Positions 8,890 through 16,282 of a stretch of 64,000 bases of DNA are shown here, one piece after another; position 1 is the stretch's first letter, and each line of letters starts with the position of its first letter. The translations under genes and the position numbers were made by a program. This stretch comes from Singulisphaera sp. GP187 (GTDB taxonomy: Bacteria > Planctomycetota > Planctomycetia > Isosphaerales > Isosphaeraceae). The DNA lies in assembly GCF_900129635.1 (NCBI RefSeq), contig NZ_FSRB01000001.1, positions 5,359,501-5,423,500 of the forward strand. Reading direction: 5' to 3'. Under the pieces are notes generated by a model, which was not told the origin of the DNA, searched no databases, and saw only the letters and a list, made by a program, of their open reading frames with translations.

Positions 8890-9882
8890 TCAGGGCTCGC
8901 GGTCCCGAGGGACTCGCCCCTCAACTTGCAGGGACTCGTTCAACTCATCGAGTTGCAGTTTCATGGCCGCGTAGAGCTTGGGATAGGCGGCCCGCTCGGC
9001 GCCGATCTCGGGGACACCGAATCGGAGGTTGTACCGCTGCATAAAGACGATCAGGTCGTGGACCGTCGTCCCGGAGTAACGATCGATTTCGCCGATAATC
9101 GTTTCAATATCTTTTCGCTTCATCATCTCTTTGGAGGAGTCGAGTCGTCGGAGGAACTGCTTGGCCTCCAGGTAGAGGGTCTCCTTCTCCGGAGAGATGA
9201 CCTCGTCGAGCCGTTCGGAAAGGTTGTGCACGGCGGTGTTGAGGGCCGTCAGCGAGTCGCGTGTGGTCTTGCGATCGAGCTGGAGTTCCAGGACGGCGTC
9301 GAGGGCGTGTTCGTACTGGCGCCGTTGGCTGGCGAACTCGGGGCCGCGGAGCGCGATCGGCCACTTGCCGGCCGGGATGATCCGCGACATGGCGATCGTC
9401 TCCTGGTTCGGCCCGTAGAAGAACGGGATCCGCCGGACCATGTCGGCGTCGAGTTCGAACGAGTTCAGGCGGTACGACGACGGGGAGATTTTCGGCCCGC
9501 CGAGCTGTTCGAAGAGCGCGTTGAGTGCGTTCCCCTTGAGCATGTCGTTCTGGTTCGGGTCGTTCTCGACCCGGTTGCGGATCTGGTTGAAACTGGCGAG
9601 GCGCTGCGCTGTCCTCCGCGCCCGCCGCGCGGCTTTCTCGGCGCGATCTTGGCGAATCGAGAGGTAAATGTATTCATTGACACGCATCATCGTGTCGGCG
9701 TTGATCGAGTTGGCCTTCGCCGTGTAATAGTTGAAGAACCCGGCTCCCTGAAGGGCGACCCCCTCGCCGCGGAGGATGTCCCCTTGGGGGGTTGAGCCCG
9801 GTCCGATGAAATTGACCTGACCGAAGGCCTGGCCCGCGAATGAGCCGATCAGGGCCAGGGCTGCCAAGGTGGTGCGCGTCAT
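8890..9882 (-). CDS. Secreted planctomycete hypothetical protein
   Basis: A 330-residue protein with a clear signal peptide (MTRTTLAALALIGSFAGQAFGQ, cleavage near AFG-Q). The mature part is mostly helical and charged (for example the RAEKAARRARRTAQR segment), with a hydrophobic 'MVRRIPFFYGP' patch. No catalytic motif was recognised. ATG 9882 is preferred over the in-frame TTG at 9888 because GAGG lies 9 nt upstream. It precedes the M48 protease in a likely two-gene operon, so a substrate, inhibitor or cofactor role for the protease is possible but unproven. Confidence 0.7.
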   Translation of the reverse strand: MTRTTLAALALIGSFAGQAFGQVNFIGPGSTPQGDILRGEGVALQGAGFFNYYTAKANSINADTMMRVNEYIYLSIRQDRAEKAARRARRTAQRLASFNQIRNRVENDPNQNDMLKGNALNALFEQLGGPKISPSSYRLNSFELDADMVRRIPFFYGPNQETIAMSRIIPAGKWPIALRGPEFASQRRQYEHALDAVLELQLDRKTTRDSLTALNTAVHNLSERLDEVISPEKETLYLEAKQFLRRLDSSKEMMKRKDIETIIGEIDRYSGTTVHDLIVFMQRYNLRFGVPEIGAERAAYPKLYAAMKLQLDELNESLQVEGRVPRDREP

Positions 9883-9919
9883 CGACAACGTCCTCTCGGG
9901 CGACTCAACTCGACTCGAC

Positions 9920-12436
9920 TCAAGGTAAGGGGGGAGCGATCATCTGCCGGAGCCGCAATTGCGTCGCTGCTTGCTCCGCCGCGCTCTGCCTTGTTCCTTC
10001 TCCGATCACACGGTTAATCTGGTTGCTGAACGCCTCCCACTTCATCTGGCTCTTCAGCCTCTGGTTACTTTCGAAGAACCGTTGGAACTGGTTGTAGGCG
10101 TGCCCGAGCTTGGGGACCTTCTGCCAATCATCGTTATTTCCGAAACCGGTCGAAACGCCGGCCGCCGTGACGGTCTGGGTGGCGAACAGCACGATCAGCC
10201 GCTTCTTGGCGGATCCACGGACCTCGTTCTTGAAGTTCTCGAACAACTCCAGCCGGACGATCCGGCCGGCGGTCGCCTTGTCCTCCCCCGGCGCGTCGGC
10301 GACCTTCACCGTCAGGTTCGCGGGCTGCATGATCCAGTCGGATGAAGCCGGTCGGGTGTCGGCGATCTCACTCATCTTGCCAAGACGGATGAGTTGATCG
10401 GCAAGTTGACGGTCCAGCCCGATCTCGTACGCGTCGCGGTGTCGGACTCGCGCGAATCCGGCCGTGAGTTCGAGGTCACTCTCGATCAGGGCGACCCGCA
10501 ACGAGCCGTCCGCCAGCCGCCAGGCGACTTTGCCGACGCAGTAGACATGCTCCAGGGTGATCAGCTTGCCGGCGAGTGGTTCCGGGGTTGTCAGTAACTG
10601 GCCGAGGGGCACGTTCCGTGGCGCGGGCTTTTCATCGTCCGCGACCGGAACCGGATCGGGGGCGGAGCTCCGCTTTCCGAGCAGCCGGACATCGGGCTCG
10701 CCCTTCATGACCTCACCCTCAGCTTTTTGAGGGGTGCGAGCCTCGGTCTGACGGCTCCTCGGCTCAGTCCTGGCTATGCCCGGCGGGTTCGCTCCCTCGC
10801 CTGGCTTCGGGATATCGACCCGGGCCGTGGGCTGGATCCGCGCGCCTGCCGGAGTGTCAAGCCTCGGTCCCGACGTCTCGGGCGATGGCGTGGCGAGCGG
10901 GCCGGTTTCGAGCTGAGGGCCCGCGCTTGTTGTCGCGCCGGGCCGCTTCGGAATCGCTGGCAGGTTCCGGGCGACCCGGTTCCTGGCTCCCCCCTCCCCC
11001 GGCGTGGTTGCCGGGGAATCCGGGCCGGCCGCGACGACCTTGGCGGTTGCCCCTGGTTGCGAAGCTCCCGAGCGGCCTGACGTCGATTTCCAGAGAAAGA
11101 CCGCGGAGGCGAGCAACGGGACGCAGGCCACGGCGAGGCCGATGGTGGCCCAGAAGAGGGGCGGGCGGCCGGGCTGGTCCTCCTCGGAGTCCACCAGCTC
11201 GAGACCCGCATCCAGTTCCGGTCGAGGCTCGGCGACGGTCTTCACCGGGCGGCCGCCGAATACCACGGTGCCACCGCTCGGCGCCCCTGGGTTCGCTGGC
11301 GGCGTTCTGGCCGGGCTCTCGGCCGTGCTGGCACGGACGTCCAGGACCGCTGTACCGCTGCCGCTTCCCCGCGACCGTAATTCGCCCGAGGGGTTGGGGG
11401 GAAGCACCGTCGCGGTCCCTCCCGCGATATTGAGTGGCTTCTGGCACTTCGGGCACGGGGCGTTCCGACCGCTCTGGCTCAGCTTCGCGAGGGCCTCGAC
11501 CGAAACCGTCATCGCCTTCCCGCACGATCCGCAGCGGATCCGAGCCCGCCCGTGCTCCCCCTGCTCCAGCCCCGACGCCTCGACGACGGCGGCGGCAAAC
11601 GCGGCGCACGTCGGGTAGCGGTCGTTCGGTGCCTTGGCCAACCCCTTGAGCAGCGCGGACTCGAGTCGGGGCGACACCCAAGGGTTGAACCGGACCACGC
11701 TCGGTGGGGCATCCTGGGTCTGCATCATCAGAACGCGGGTCGCCACCTCATGTTCGAACGGCCGGCGACCGCAGAGGAGCTCGTAGGCCGTGACGGCCAG
11801 GGCGTACTGATCGACCCGGCCGTCGAACGGGTCGCCCATGATCAGCTCGGGGGCCATGTAGTGAGGCGTGCCGAGCACCATGCCCGTGCCGGTCATCGCC
11901 GGCCGCGCTGCGGAGCGGTCGTCGGCCGCCGCGGCCAGCACCTTGACCACCCCGAAGTCGCCGAGGAACGGGTGCCCCTGCGCATCGAACAGGATGTTGC
12001 CCGGCTTGACGTCGCGGTGCACCATCTTCTGCGAATGAACGTAGTCGAGTGCGCTGCCGATGGGGCCGAGCCAACTCACCAGCGCCGCCAGTGCGGCCGG
12101 CCCCTGCCACGCGGCGAGCCGATCCTCCAGACTGCCGCCGGGCAAGAACTGGAGCACCGCGAAGGGCCGGCCCTCCCACTCCCCCACATCGGTGACCTTG
12201 ACGATATGCGGGTGCGATAAGCGAACGAGCGACCTTACCTCGTCGCGAAACCGCCGCGAGAATTCGGCGTCGGTCACCATCGAGCGGTGAGGAAGCTTGA
12301 TCACCACGCTCGCTTGCAGATTCTTGTCTTCCGCGCGATAGACCGCCCCCATCCCCCCTTCGCCGAGCTTGGCCATGATCGCATAGCGGTCGCCAGCAAA
12401 CGTCATACCGATTGGGTCATCGTACGCGGCGGCCAT
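9920..12436 (-). CDS. Membrane-bound Ser/Thr protein kinase (PknB-like) with C-terminal sensor
   Basis: An 838-residue Hanks-type kinase. The kinase domain is at about 18-285: glycine loop LGEGGMGAVY (24-33), Lys47 in VVIKLPH, HRDVKPGNILF (140-150), DFG at 160-162, and GTPHYMAPEL in the activation segment. Next comes a zinc-ribbon-like patch with two CxxC pairs (IRCGSCGK and APCPKCQK), a disordered region, one transmembrane helix (LFWATIGLAVACVPLLASAVFLW), and a long Pro-rich linker. The last 200 residues form a folded domain I do not recognise. Start 12436 (MAAAYDDPIGM) is chosen because AGGATC lies about 10 nt upstream and the kinase fold starts here. A good candidate writer for the FHA readers encoded at 5.5-7.8 kb. 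Confidence 0.9.
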   Translation of the reverse strand: MAAAYDDPIGMTFAGDRYAIMAKLGEGGMGAVYRAEDKNLQASVVIKLPHRSMVTDAEFSRRFRDEVRSLVRLSHPHIVKVTDVGEWEGRPFAVLQFLPGGSLEDRLAAWQGPAALAALVSWLGPIGSALDYVHSQKMVHRDVKPGNILFDAQGHPFLGDFGVVKVLAAAADDRSAARPAMTGTGMVLGTPHYMAPELIMGDPFDGRVDQYALAVTAYELLCGRRPFEHEVATRVLMMQTQDAPPSVVRFNPWVSPRLESALLKGLAKAPNDRYPTCAAFAAAVVEASGLEQGEHGRARIRCGSCGKAMTVSVEALAKLSQSGRNAPCPKCQKPLNIAGGTATVLPPNPSGELRSRGSGSGTAVLDVRASTAESPARTPPANPGAPSGGTVVFGGRPVKTVAEPRPELDAGLELVDSEEDQPGRPPLFWATIGLAVACVPLLASAVFLWKSTSGRSGASQPGATAKVVAAGPDSPATTPGEGGARNRVARNLPAIPKRPGATTSAGPQLETGPLATPSPETSGPRLDTPAGARIQPTARVDIPKPGEGANPPGIARTEPRSRQTEARTPQKAEGEVMKGEPDVRLLGKRSSAPDPVPVADDEKPAPRNVPLGQLLTTPEPLAGKLITLEHVYCVGKVAWRLADGSLRVALIESDLELTAGFARVRHRDAYEIGLDRQLADQLIRLGKMSEIADTRPASSDWIMQPANLTVKVADAPGEDKATAGRIVRLELFENFKNEVRGSAKKRLIVLFATQTVTAAGVSTGFGNNDDWQKVPKLGHAYNQFQRFFESNQRLKSQMKWEAFSNQINRVIGEGTRQSAAEQAATQLRLRQMIAPPLP

Positions 12437-12663
12437 GGGGAAAGATCCTGCGGGCGGTCTCAAATGAGCGATTGACTTGTCTCTGAAGTTTGCGAATTTA
12501 CCGCAGCCCTGGGACGTGGTATTCTCGCCCACGTTGGCCGTACAAGCAATTGCGATTCCGGCACGAGCGCCGAAAAAATCGGCTCCTCAACAAAATCTGT
12601 GGGTGTGGTTCGGCTCAGGGCGTAGTGCCCGGGCCCGGATGTTCCTGGTGCCGAAGAGAATGG

Positions 12664-13131
12664 GATGAACCACGGAGACACCGAGGCACAGAGGAGAGAA
12701 AAGAGTTATAAATGATCAAGATTTGACGGGTCGGGTGATCGGATTGGCCATCGAGGTTCATCGGGTGCTCGGGCCGGGATTGCTGGAGTCGGCGTACGAA
12801 GAATGTTTGTGTTATGAATTGCTACAAAACAACATCTTGTTTCAGAGGCAGCAGAAGCTCCCTGTCCATTACAAGGACGTCCCGCTTGATTGTGGTTACA
12901 TCATGGATATCGTCATCCCGGAATGCCTCGTCATCGAGCTGAAAACCGTCGAAAGACTGGCCCCGATCCACGAGGCTCAACTCTTGACGTACCTGAAACT
13001 CAGCAAGATCCGCCTCGGCCTCCTCCTGAACTTCAACGTCCCCGTCTTGAAGGAGGGAATCAAACGAATGATCCTCTAAATCAACTCTTCCCCCCTCTCT
13101 TCCCTGTGCCTCCGTGTCTCCGTGGTTCATC
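12664..13131. mobile_element. Inverted-repeat-bounded GxxExxY unit (candidate mobile element)
   Basis: A 468-bp unit. The left end (12664-12691) begins GATGAACCACGGAGACAC, and the right end (13104-13131) is its reverse complement: 27 of 28 positions match, the only difference being C versus G in the middle. Similarity continues loosely on both sides (TGGGA outside, GAGAGA inside). The repeats bracket just one gene, the GxxExxY protein, leaving about 30 nt on the left and 24 nt on the right. No transposase is present. The arrangement recalls REP/RAYT-type units, with a PD-(D/E)XK-type nuclease in place of a transposase. The mobility claim is inference. Confidence 0.6.
12723..13079 (+). CDS. 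GxxExxY protein (PD-(D/E)XK nuclease-like)
   Basis: A 118-residue protein of the GxxExxY family. The family signature is GLLESAYEE at about 19-27, and the core [18 protein letters not shown] holds the D...E-x-K pattern of PD-(D/E)XK nucleases (DUF/PDDEXK_3 group). The C-terminus [25 protein letters not shown] is typical and complete. The start is odd: the frame opens at 12669 after a stop, and the only usual start codon is TTG at 12723, which has no Shine-Dalgarno. Family-like residues (NDQDL) are encoded just upstream, after an ATA at 12708 placed 11 nt from a GAGGAG lying at the tail of the left inverted repeat. This suggests the ancestral start was ATG and has mutated to ATA, so expression may be weak or lost. 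Confidence 0.8.
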   Translation: MTGRVIGLAIEVHRVLGPGLLESAYEECLCYELLQNNILFQRQQKLPVHYKDVPLDCGYIMDIVIPECLVIELKTVERLAPIHEAQLLTYLKLSKIRLGLLLNFNVPVLKEGIKRMIL

Positions 13132-13300
13132 CTCCCATGCCCTCCACCCACTGATTCCGCGGAAGCGCCAAAAAATCTTCCCTTGAGGCCGCGACGCATC
13201 GTTGCCGATGATGCCGTGAACACGAGGCGACGACCAAGGACTCGCGGTTTCTTTCTTTTTATTTGTTGTTCTGGTTGTGCATTGACTTGTGAGAACTTCG

Positions 13301-14449
13301 ATGTTGAACAGTGTCCTCATCTTGTCGGCGTCTGCCGGGGCGGGTCATTTGCGGGCGGCCCAGGCGATCGAGCGGGCGTTCCAGGAGACCGGCTCCGCGA
13401 AAAGTGTTCATCATCTGGATGTGCTCGAATATACGAACCCGCTGTTCCGCCGGCTCTATTCCAAAGCCTACATCGAGATGGTCAACGCGATGCCGGAGGT
13501 GCTCGGCTGGCTCTACGACCGGATGGACAAGCCGGGGATGGATGATCGCCTCAAGTTGGCGTTCGACAAGCTCAATACCCGCCCCTTCATCAAGCTCATG
13601 GAGCGCTACCAGCCGGACATCGCGGTCTGCACCCACTTCCTTCCCGCCGAGATTATCTCCTCGCTGACCGAGCAAGGGCGACTGCAAACTCAGCAGGCGA
13701 TCGTCGTCACCGACTTCGACGTCCATGCCCAATGGCTCTGCCCGGACTACGCCCAATACTTCGTCGCGATCGACGAGACGCGTGCTCATATGCGGGAGCT
13801 CGGTGTTCCGGCGAACAAGATTACGGTCTCCGGCATCCCGATCGATCCCGAGTTCAGCAGGCCGAAAGACCAAGCCAAGATGCGCGAGAAGCACGGCCTC
13901 CGCCCGGACGGCGCGGTGATTCTGATCTCGGCGGGGGGATTCGGGGTCGGGCGGATCGACGTCCTCATGGCCTCGCTCATGAAACTCCGGCACCCCGCCC
14001 AGATCGTGGCGATCTGCGGTCGCAACGAGGAGTTGAAAGCCCAGTTGGAGCGTCAGGCGGAAGACTTGCCGCCCGGTTCCGGGGTCGCGATCAAGGTGGT
14101 CGGCTACACCACCGAGATGGACGAATACATGGCGGCCGCCGACCTCGTCGTCGGCAAGCCCGGGGGACTGACCACTTCCGAGGCCCTGGCCCGCGGCCTC
14201 GTCTTCGTGGTCGTCAGCCCGATCCCCGGCCAGGAGGAACGCAACTCCGATCACCTGCTGGAAGAGGGCGCGGCGATCCGCTGCAATAACCTCCCCGCCC
14301 TCGCCTACAAGATCGACCGGCTCCTCGACGACCCCGAGCGACTCGCCACAATGCGGGCGAACGTCCAACGCTTGGCGCGCCCGAGGGCGGCGTTCGACAT
14401 CGTCGAAAAACTGTTGACCTTGAAGCGACTGGCCCCCGCATCGCCTTGA
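13301..14449 (+). CDS. MGDG-synthase/MurG-like glycosyltransferase (GT28 type)
   Basis: A 382-residue protein. The N-terminus VLILSASAGAGHLRAAQAI is the glycine-rich acceptor-side loop of processive diacylglycerol glycosyltransferases. TDFDVHAQWLCPDYAQYFV and the C-terminal ADLVVGKPGGLTTSEALARG form the nucleotide-sugar site with the conserved GG-TTSE signature. The family moves a sugar from UDP-Gal or UDP-Glc onto diacylglycerol at the inner membrane; donor and acceptor here are not certain. ATG 13301 (MLNSVLIL) is preferred over GTG 13289 because the family begins at this position. It stands alone between the GxxExxY unit and a minus-strand gene pair. Ends with ordinary length for the family. 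Confidence 0.85.
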   Translation: MLNSVLILSASAGAGHLRAAQAIERAFQETGSAKSVHHLDVLEYTNPLFRRLYSKAYIEMVNAMPEVLGWLYDRMDKPGMDDRLKLAFDKLNTRPFIKLMERYQPDIAVCTHFLPAEIISSLTEQGRLQTQQAIVVTDFDVHAQWLCPDYAQYFVAIDETRAHMRELGVPANKITVSGIPIDPEFSRPKDQAKMREKHGLRPDGAVILISAGGFGVGRIDVLMASLMKLRHPAQIVAICGRNEELKAQLERQAEDLPPGSGVAIKVVGYTTEMDEYMAAADLVVGKPGGLTTSEALARGLVFVVVSPIPGQEERNSDHLLEEGAAIRCNNLPALAYKIDRLLDDPERLATMRANVQRLARPRAAFDIVEKLLTLKRLAPASP

Positions 14450-14483
14450 TGACGAGGGGGACGCAGGCCCCCGGACCCGAGGA

Positions 14484-14978
14484 TCACCAGGGGAACTCGT
14501 CGCCGAACGGATCGTTTCGCAGTACGGCCTTGAACTTGTCCCGCATCTTCTGGGAGAACGACTTGTCTTGGGCCAGCGACTCGAACCCCGCCCGGGTCAA
14601 GTCCGTGGGCAGGGAAGCCAGGACCTTGATCACCGACGCCAGATAGCGGCGGGTCGTGTTCGAACTCTTGACCCGCCTCAGTTCGCCGAAGAGCAGGTTG
14701 GCACAGGGCTTCGTGTCGACCCCGTTCAACGCCTCGACGATCCTGATGCGTCTCTCCCAGTCGTCCTCGCAAGCCACCAGGAGTCCCAGGAGGAAGACTG
14801 CGGCCTCCTGCCGTCCATGATGGTACATGGACCACAGAAGGTGCAGTCCCGTGCGGAATTGCTGATCGTCATTGGAGAGGGCCTGTTTCAGCACACCGTC
14901 GATGGGGTATTGGGCGGGATCAAAGAAGCCCTCCTTCGTGATCCAGGGGAACTTCCCCGACAGACTTTTCGGGTCCAC
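14484..14978 (-). CDS. Hypothetical helical (HEAT-like) protein
   Basis: A 164-residue soluble protein read from GTG 14978, with AAGGAG 8 nt upstream. It is built of repeating amphipathic helices (for example RRIRIVEALNGVDTKPCANLLF and TRRYLASVIKVLASLPTDLT), suggesting a small HEAT/ARM-type scaffold. The N-terminal SGKFPWITKEGFFDPAQYPID and the C-terminal RNDPFGDEFPW are probable conserved ends. No catalytic residues are evident and I do not recognise the family. The 101-residue gene at 15013 lies 34 nt upstream on the same strand, so the two are probably expressed together and may interact, possibly as an effector/immunity or regulatory pair (inference only). Confidence 0.6.
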   Translation of the reverse strand: MDPKSLSGKFPWITKEGFFDPAQYPIDGVLKQALSNDDQQFRTGLHLLWSMYHHGRQEAAVFLLGLLVACEDDWERRIRIVEALNGVDTKPCANLLFGELRRVKSSNTTRRYLASVIKVLASLPTDLTRAGFESLAQDKSFSQKMRDKFKAVLRNDPFGDEFPW

Positions 14979-15012
14979 CGCGGGAACTCCTTGATCCTGG
15001 AAAACGAAGAGA

Positions 15013-15318
15013 TCACTCGTCGCCGTAGTGCCGGTCGTACTCCGTGCGAAGCCGATCCCCCAGGCGTTTCAAGGCAAGGTACTCGGAGGCGGTGTTGTCG
15101 GGATAATTTTGCTTGTCGGCCTGTTCGTCCTCGATCACGTCCATCAGGCACTCCAGGTCCCAGCGGTACAGGGTGATTGGGCGAGTTCCTCTATACGCCT
15201 CGATTTTGCGGTCGAGCCCGAATGCCTCAGCCATCGAACCGGAATGCCGCTTCAGTTCCCGCAATTCGTCGCCGGTGATCAGAACCTTGTGGCGGATGTC
15301 TCGGCTTCCAGGTTTCAT
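15013..15318 (-). CDS. Hypothetical protein, partner of downstream HEAT-like gene
   Basis: A 101-residue, strongly charged, soluble protein (KVLITGDELRELKRHSGSMAEAFG; YRWDLECLMDVIEDEQADK). It is mostly helical, has no signal peptide, and has no motif I recognise. ATG 15318 is preceded by a GGAGGGGAG tract about 10 nt away. It precedes the 164-residue gene by 34 nt on the same strand and is likely the first gene of a two-gene operon. Confidence 0.6.
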   Translation of the reverse strand: MKPGSRDIRHKVLITGDELRELKRHSGSMAEAFGLDRKIEAYRGTRPITLYRWDLECLMDVIEDEQADKQNYPDNTASEYLALKRLGDRLRTEYDRHYGDE

Positions 15319-15518
15319 GAGCAGGCTCTCCCCTCCAAATCCACCGACTCCGTTCCGTCAGGGGCAATCTGACCACAGTCAAGGAACGGGACGCGAGTCA
15401 CTTCCCGATTTCAGATCGATTCACGGACGTGCCCCGCTTCGTCGTTAACACTTGATGAGACTCGATGACTGTAAAACAATATGTCATGAATTCACTTCGA
15501 ACTATTTGGTCTGAATTC

Positions 15519-15728
15519 AGCCCCAACGGGGCGGCCCAAGAAAGCCCAGGTCAACGCTCTGGGGACTCGTTTACGAGGATGAGTAGTCCTGAAAGGGCGA
15601 CCTAAAAGGTTATGCCGGAACGGCCTGCGTCGTAAGGCCGCCGCTCGGAATAGGCCGCACTTACATGGTTCTTAAGTCTGTTTCCCGGGGCGTTGCCCCG
15701 GGCTACCTTGGGCCGCCCCGTTGGGGCT
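15519..15728. repeat. Foldback (nested inverted-repeat) element 2
   Basis: The left end AGCCCCAACGGGGCGGCCCA and the right end TGGGCCGCCCCGTTGGGGCT are inverted copies. Inside are a CCCGGGGCGTTGCCCCGGG palindrome on the right, a diverged counterpart on the left, and an inner TCCTGAAAGGGCGACCT segment. Same family as 21091-21316 but with more diverged arms. It fills the gap between the hypothetical pair and the molbindin gene; no gene is seen from 15319 to 15863. Confidence 0.75.
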
Positions 15729-15863
15729 AAAACCGGCGAAAGTGTGCGCCACTCGACGGTATATTGCTGTAGGTCTCGCCCTAGCCTACTTTGCGTGGGG
15801 TGAGACTCGGGAAGTGATTTGCGTTCCGTTCCTTAGCGAGTCAAAGCGAATTGCATTTATAAA

Positions 15864-16067
15864 TTATGACTTATCGATCATCACCTCAGTGGATTTGATG
15901 ATCGCCTTGACGGTATCGCCGGCCTTCAGGCCGAGCGATTCGGCCGAGCCTCGCGTGATTGCGGCGACGAGTTCGATGTCACCGACGGTCATGACCACCT
16001 CGGCCATGACGTTGCCGAGTTTGACCGACTTGACGGTTGCGGGAAGTTGGTTTCGAGCGCTGAGCAT
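15864..16067 (-). CDS. Molybdenum-pterin-binding protein (molbindin, TOBE domain)
   Basis: A 67-residue protein, the full length of a single Mop domain: MLSARNQLPATVKSVKLGNV, then VVMTVGDIELVAAIT, SAESLGLKAGDTVKAIIKSTEVMI. Molbindins bind molybdate or tungstate as hexamers in the cytosol, acting as storage or homeostasis proteins. A GGGGGAC lies about 9 nt upstream of ATG 16067. No molybdate transporter or cofactor gene is adjacent in this window. Family assignment is secure; its in vivo oxyanion is inferred. Confidence 0.9.
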   Translation of the reverse strand: MLSARNQLPATVKSVKLGNVMAEVVMTVGDIELVAAITRGSAESLGLKAGDTVKAIIKSTEVMIDKS

Positions 16068-16282
16068 CGCGGAGTCCCCCTTGTTTGCGAGAGGTGATCG
16101 CGTTCCGATCGACCGGAACGGTCATGGTAACCGATCGACTTTCCTGGGGGGACCGTGTTAGTTAGTAAATTCTGAAACCGAGAGTCAAGTGAGCCGCTGG
16201 TCGCAGGGCACCCGCAGCGCAAGGAGCGATGGCGTGACCTCCGCAGGCGGATTGGCCGCTCCCTCCACGAGTCAAGATCCCC

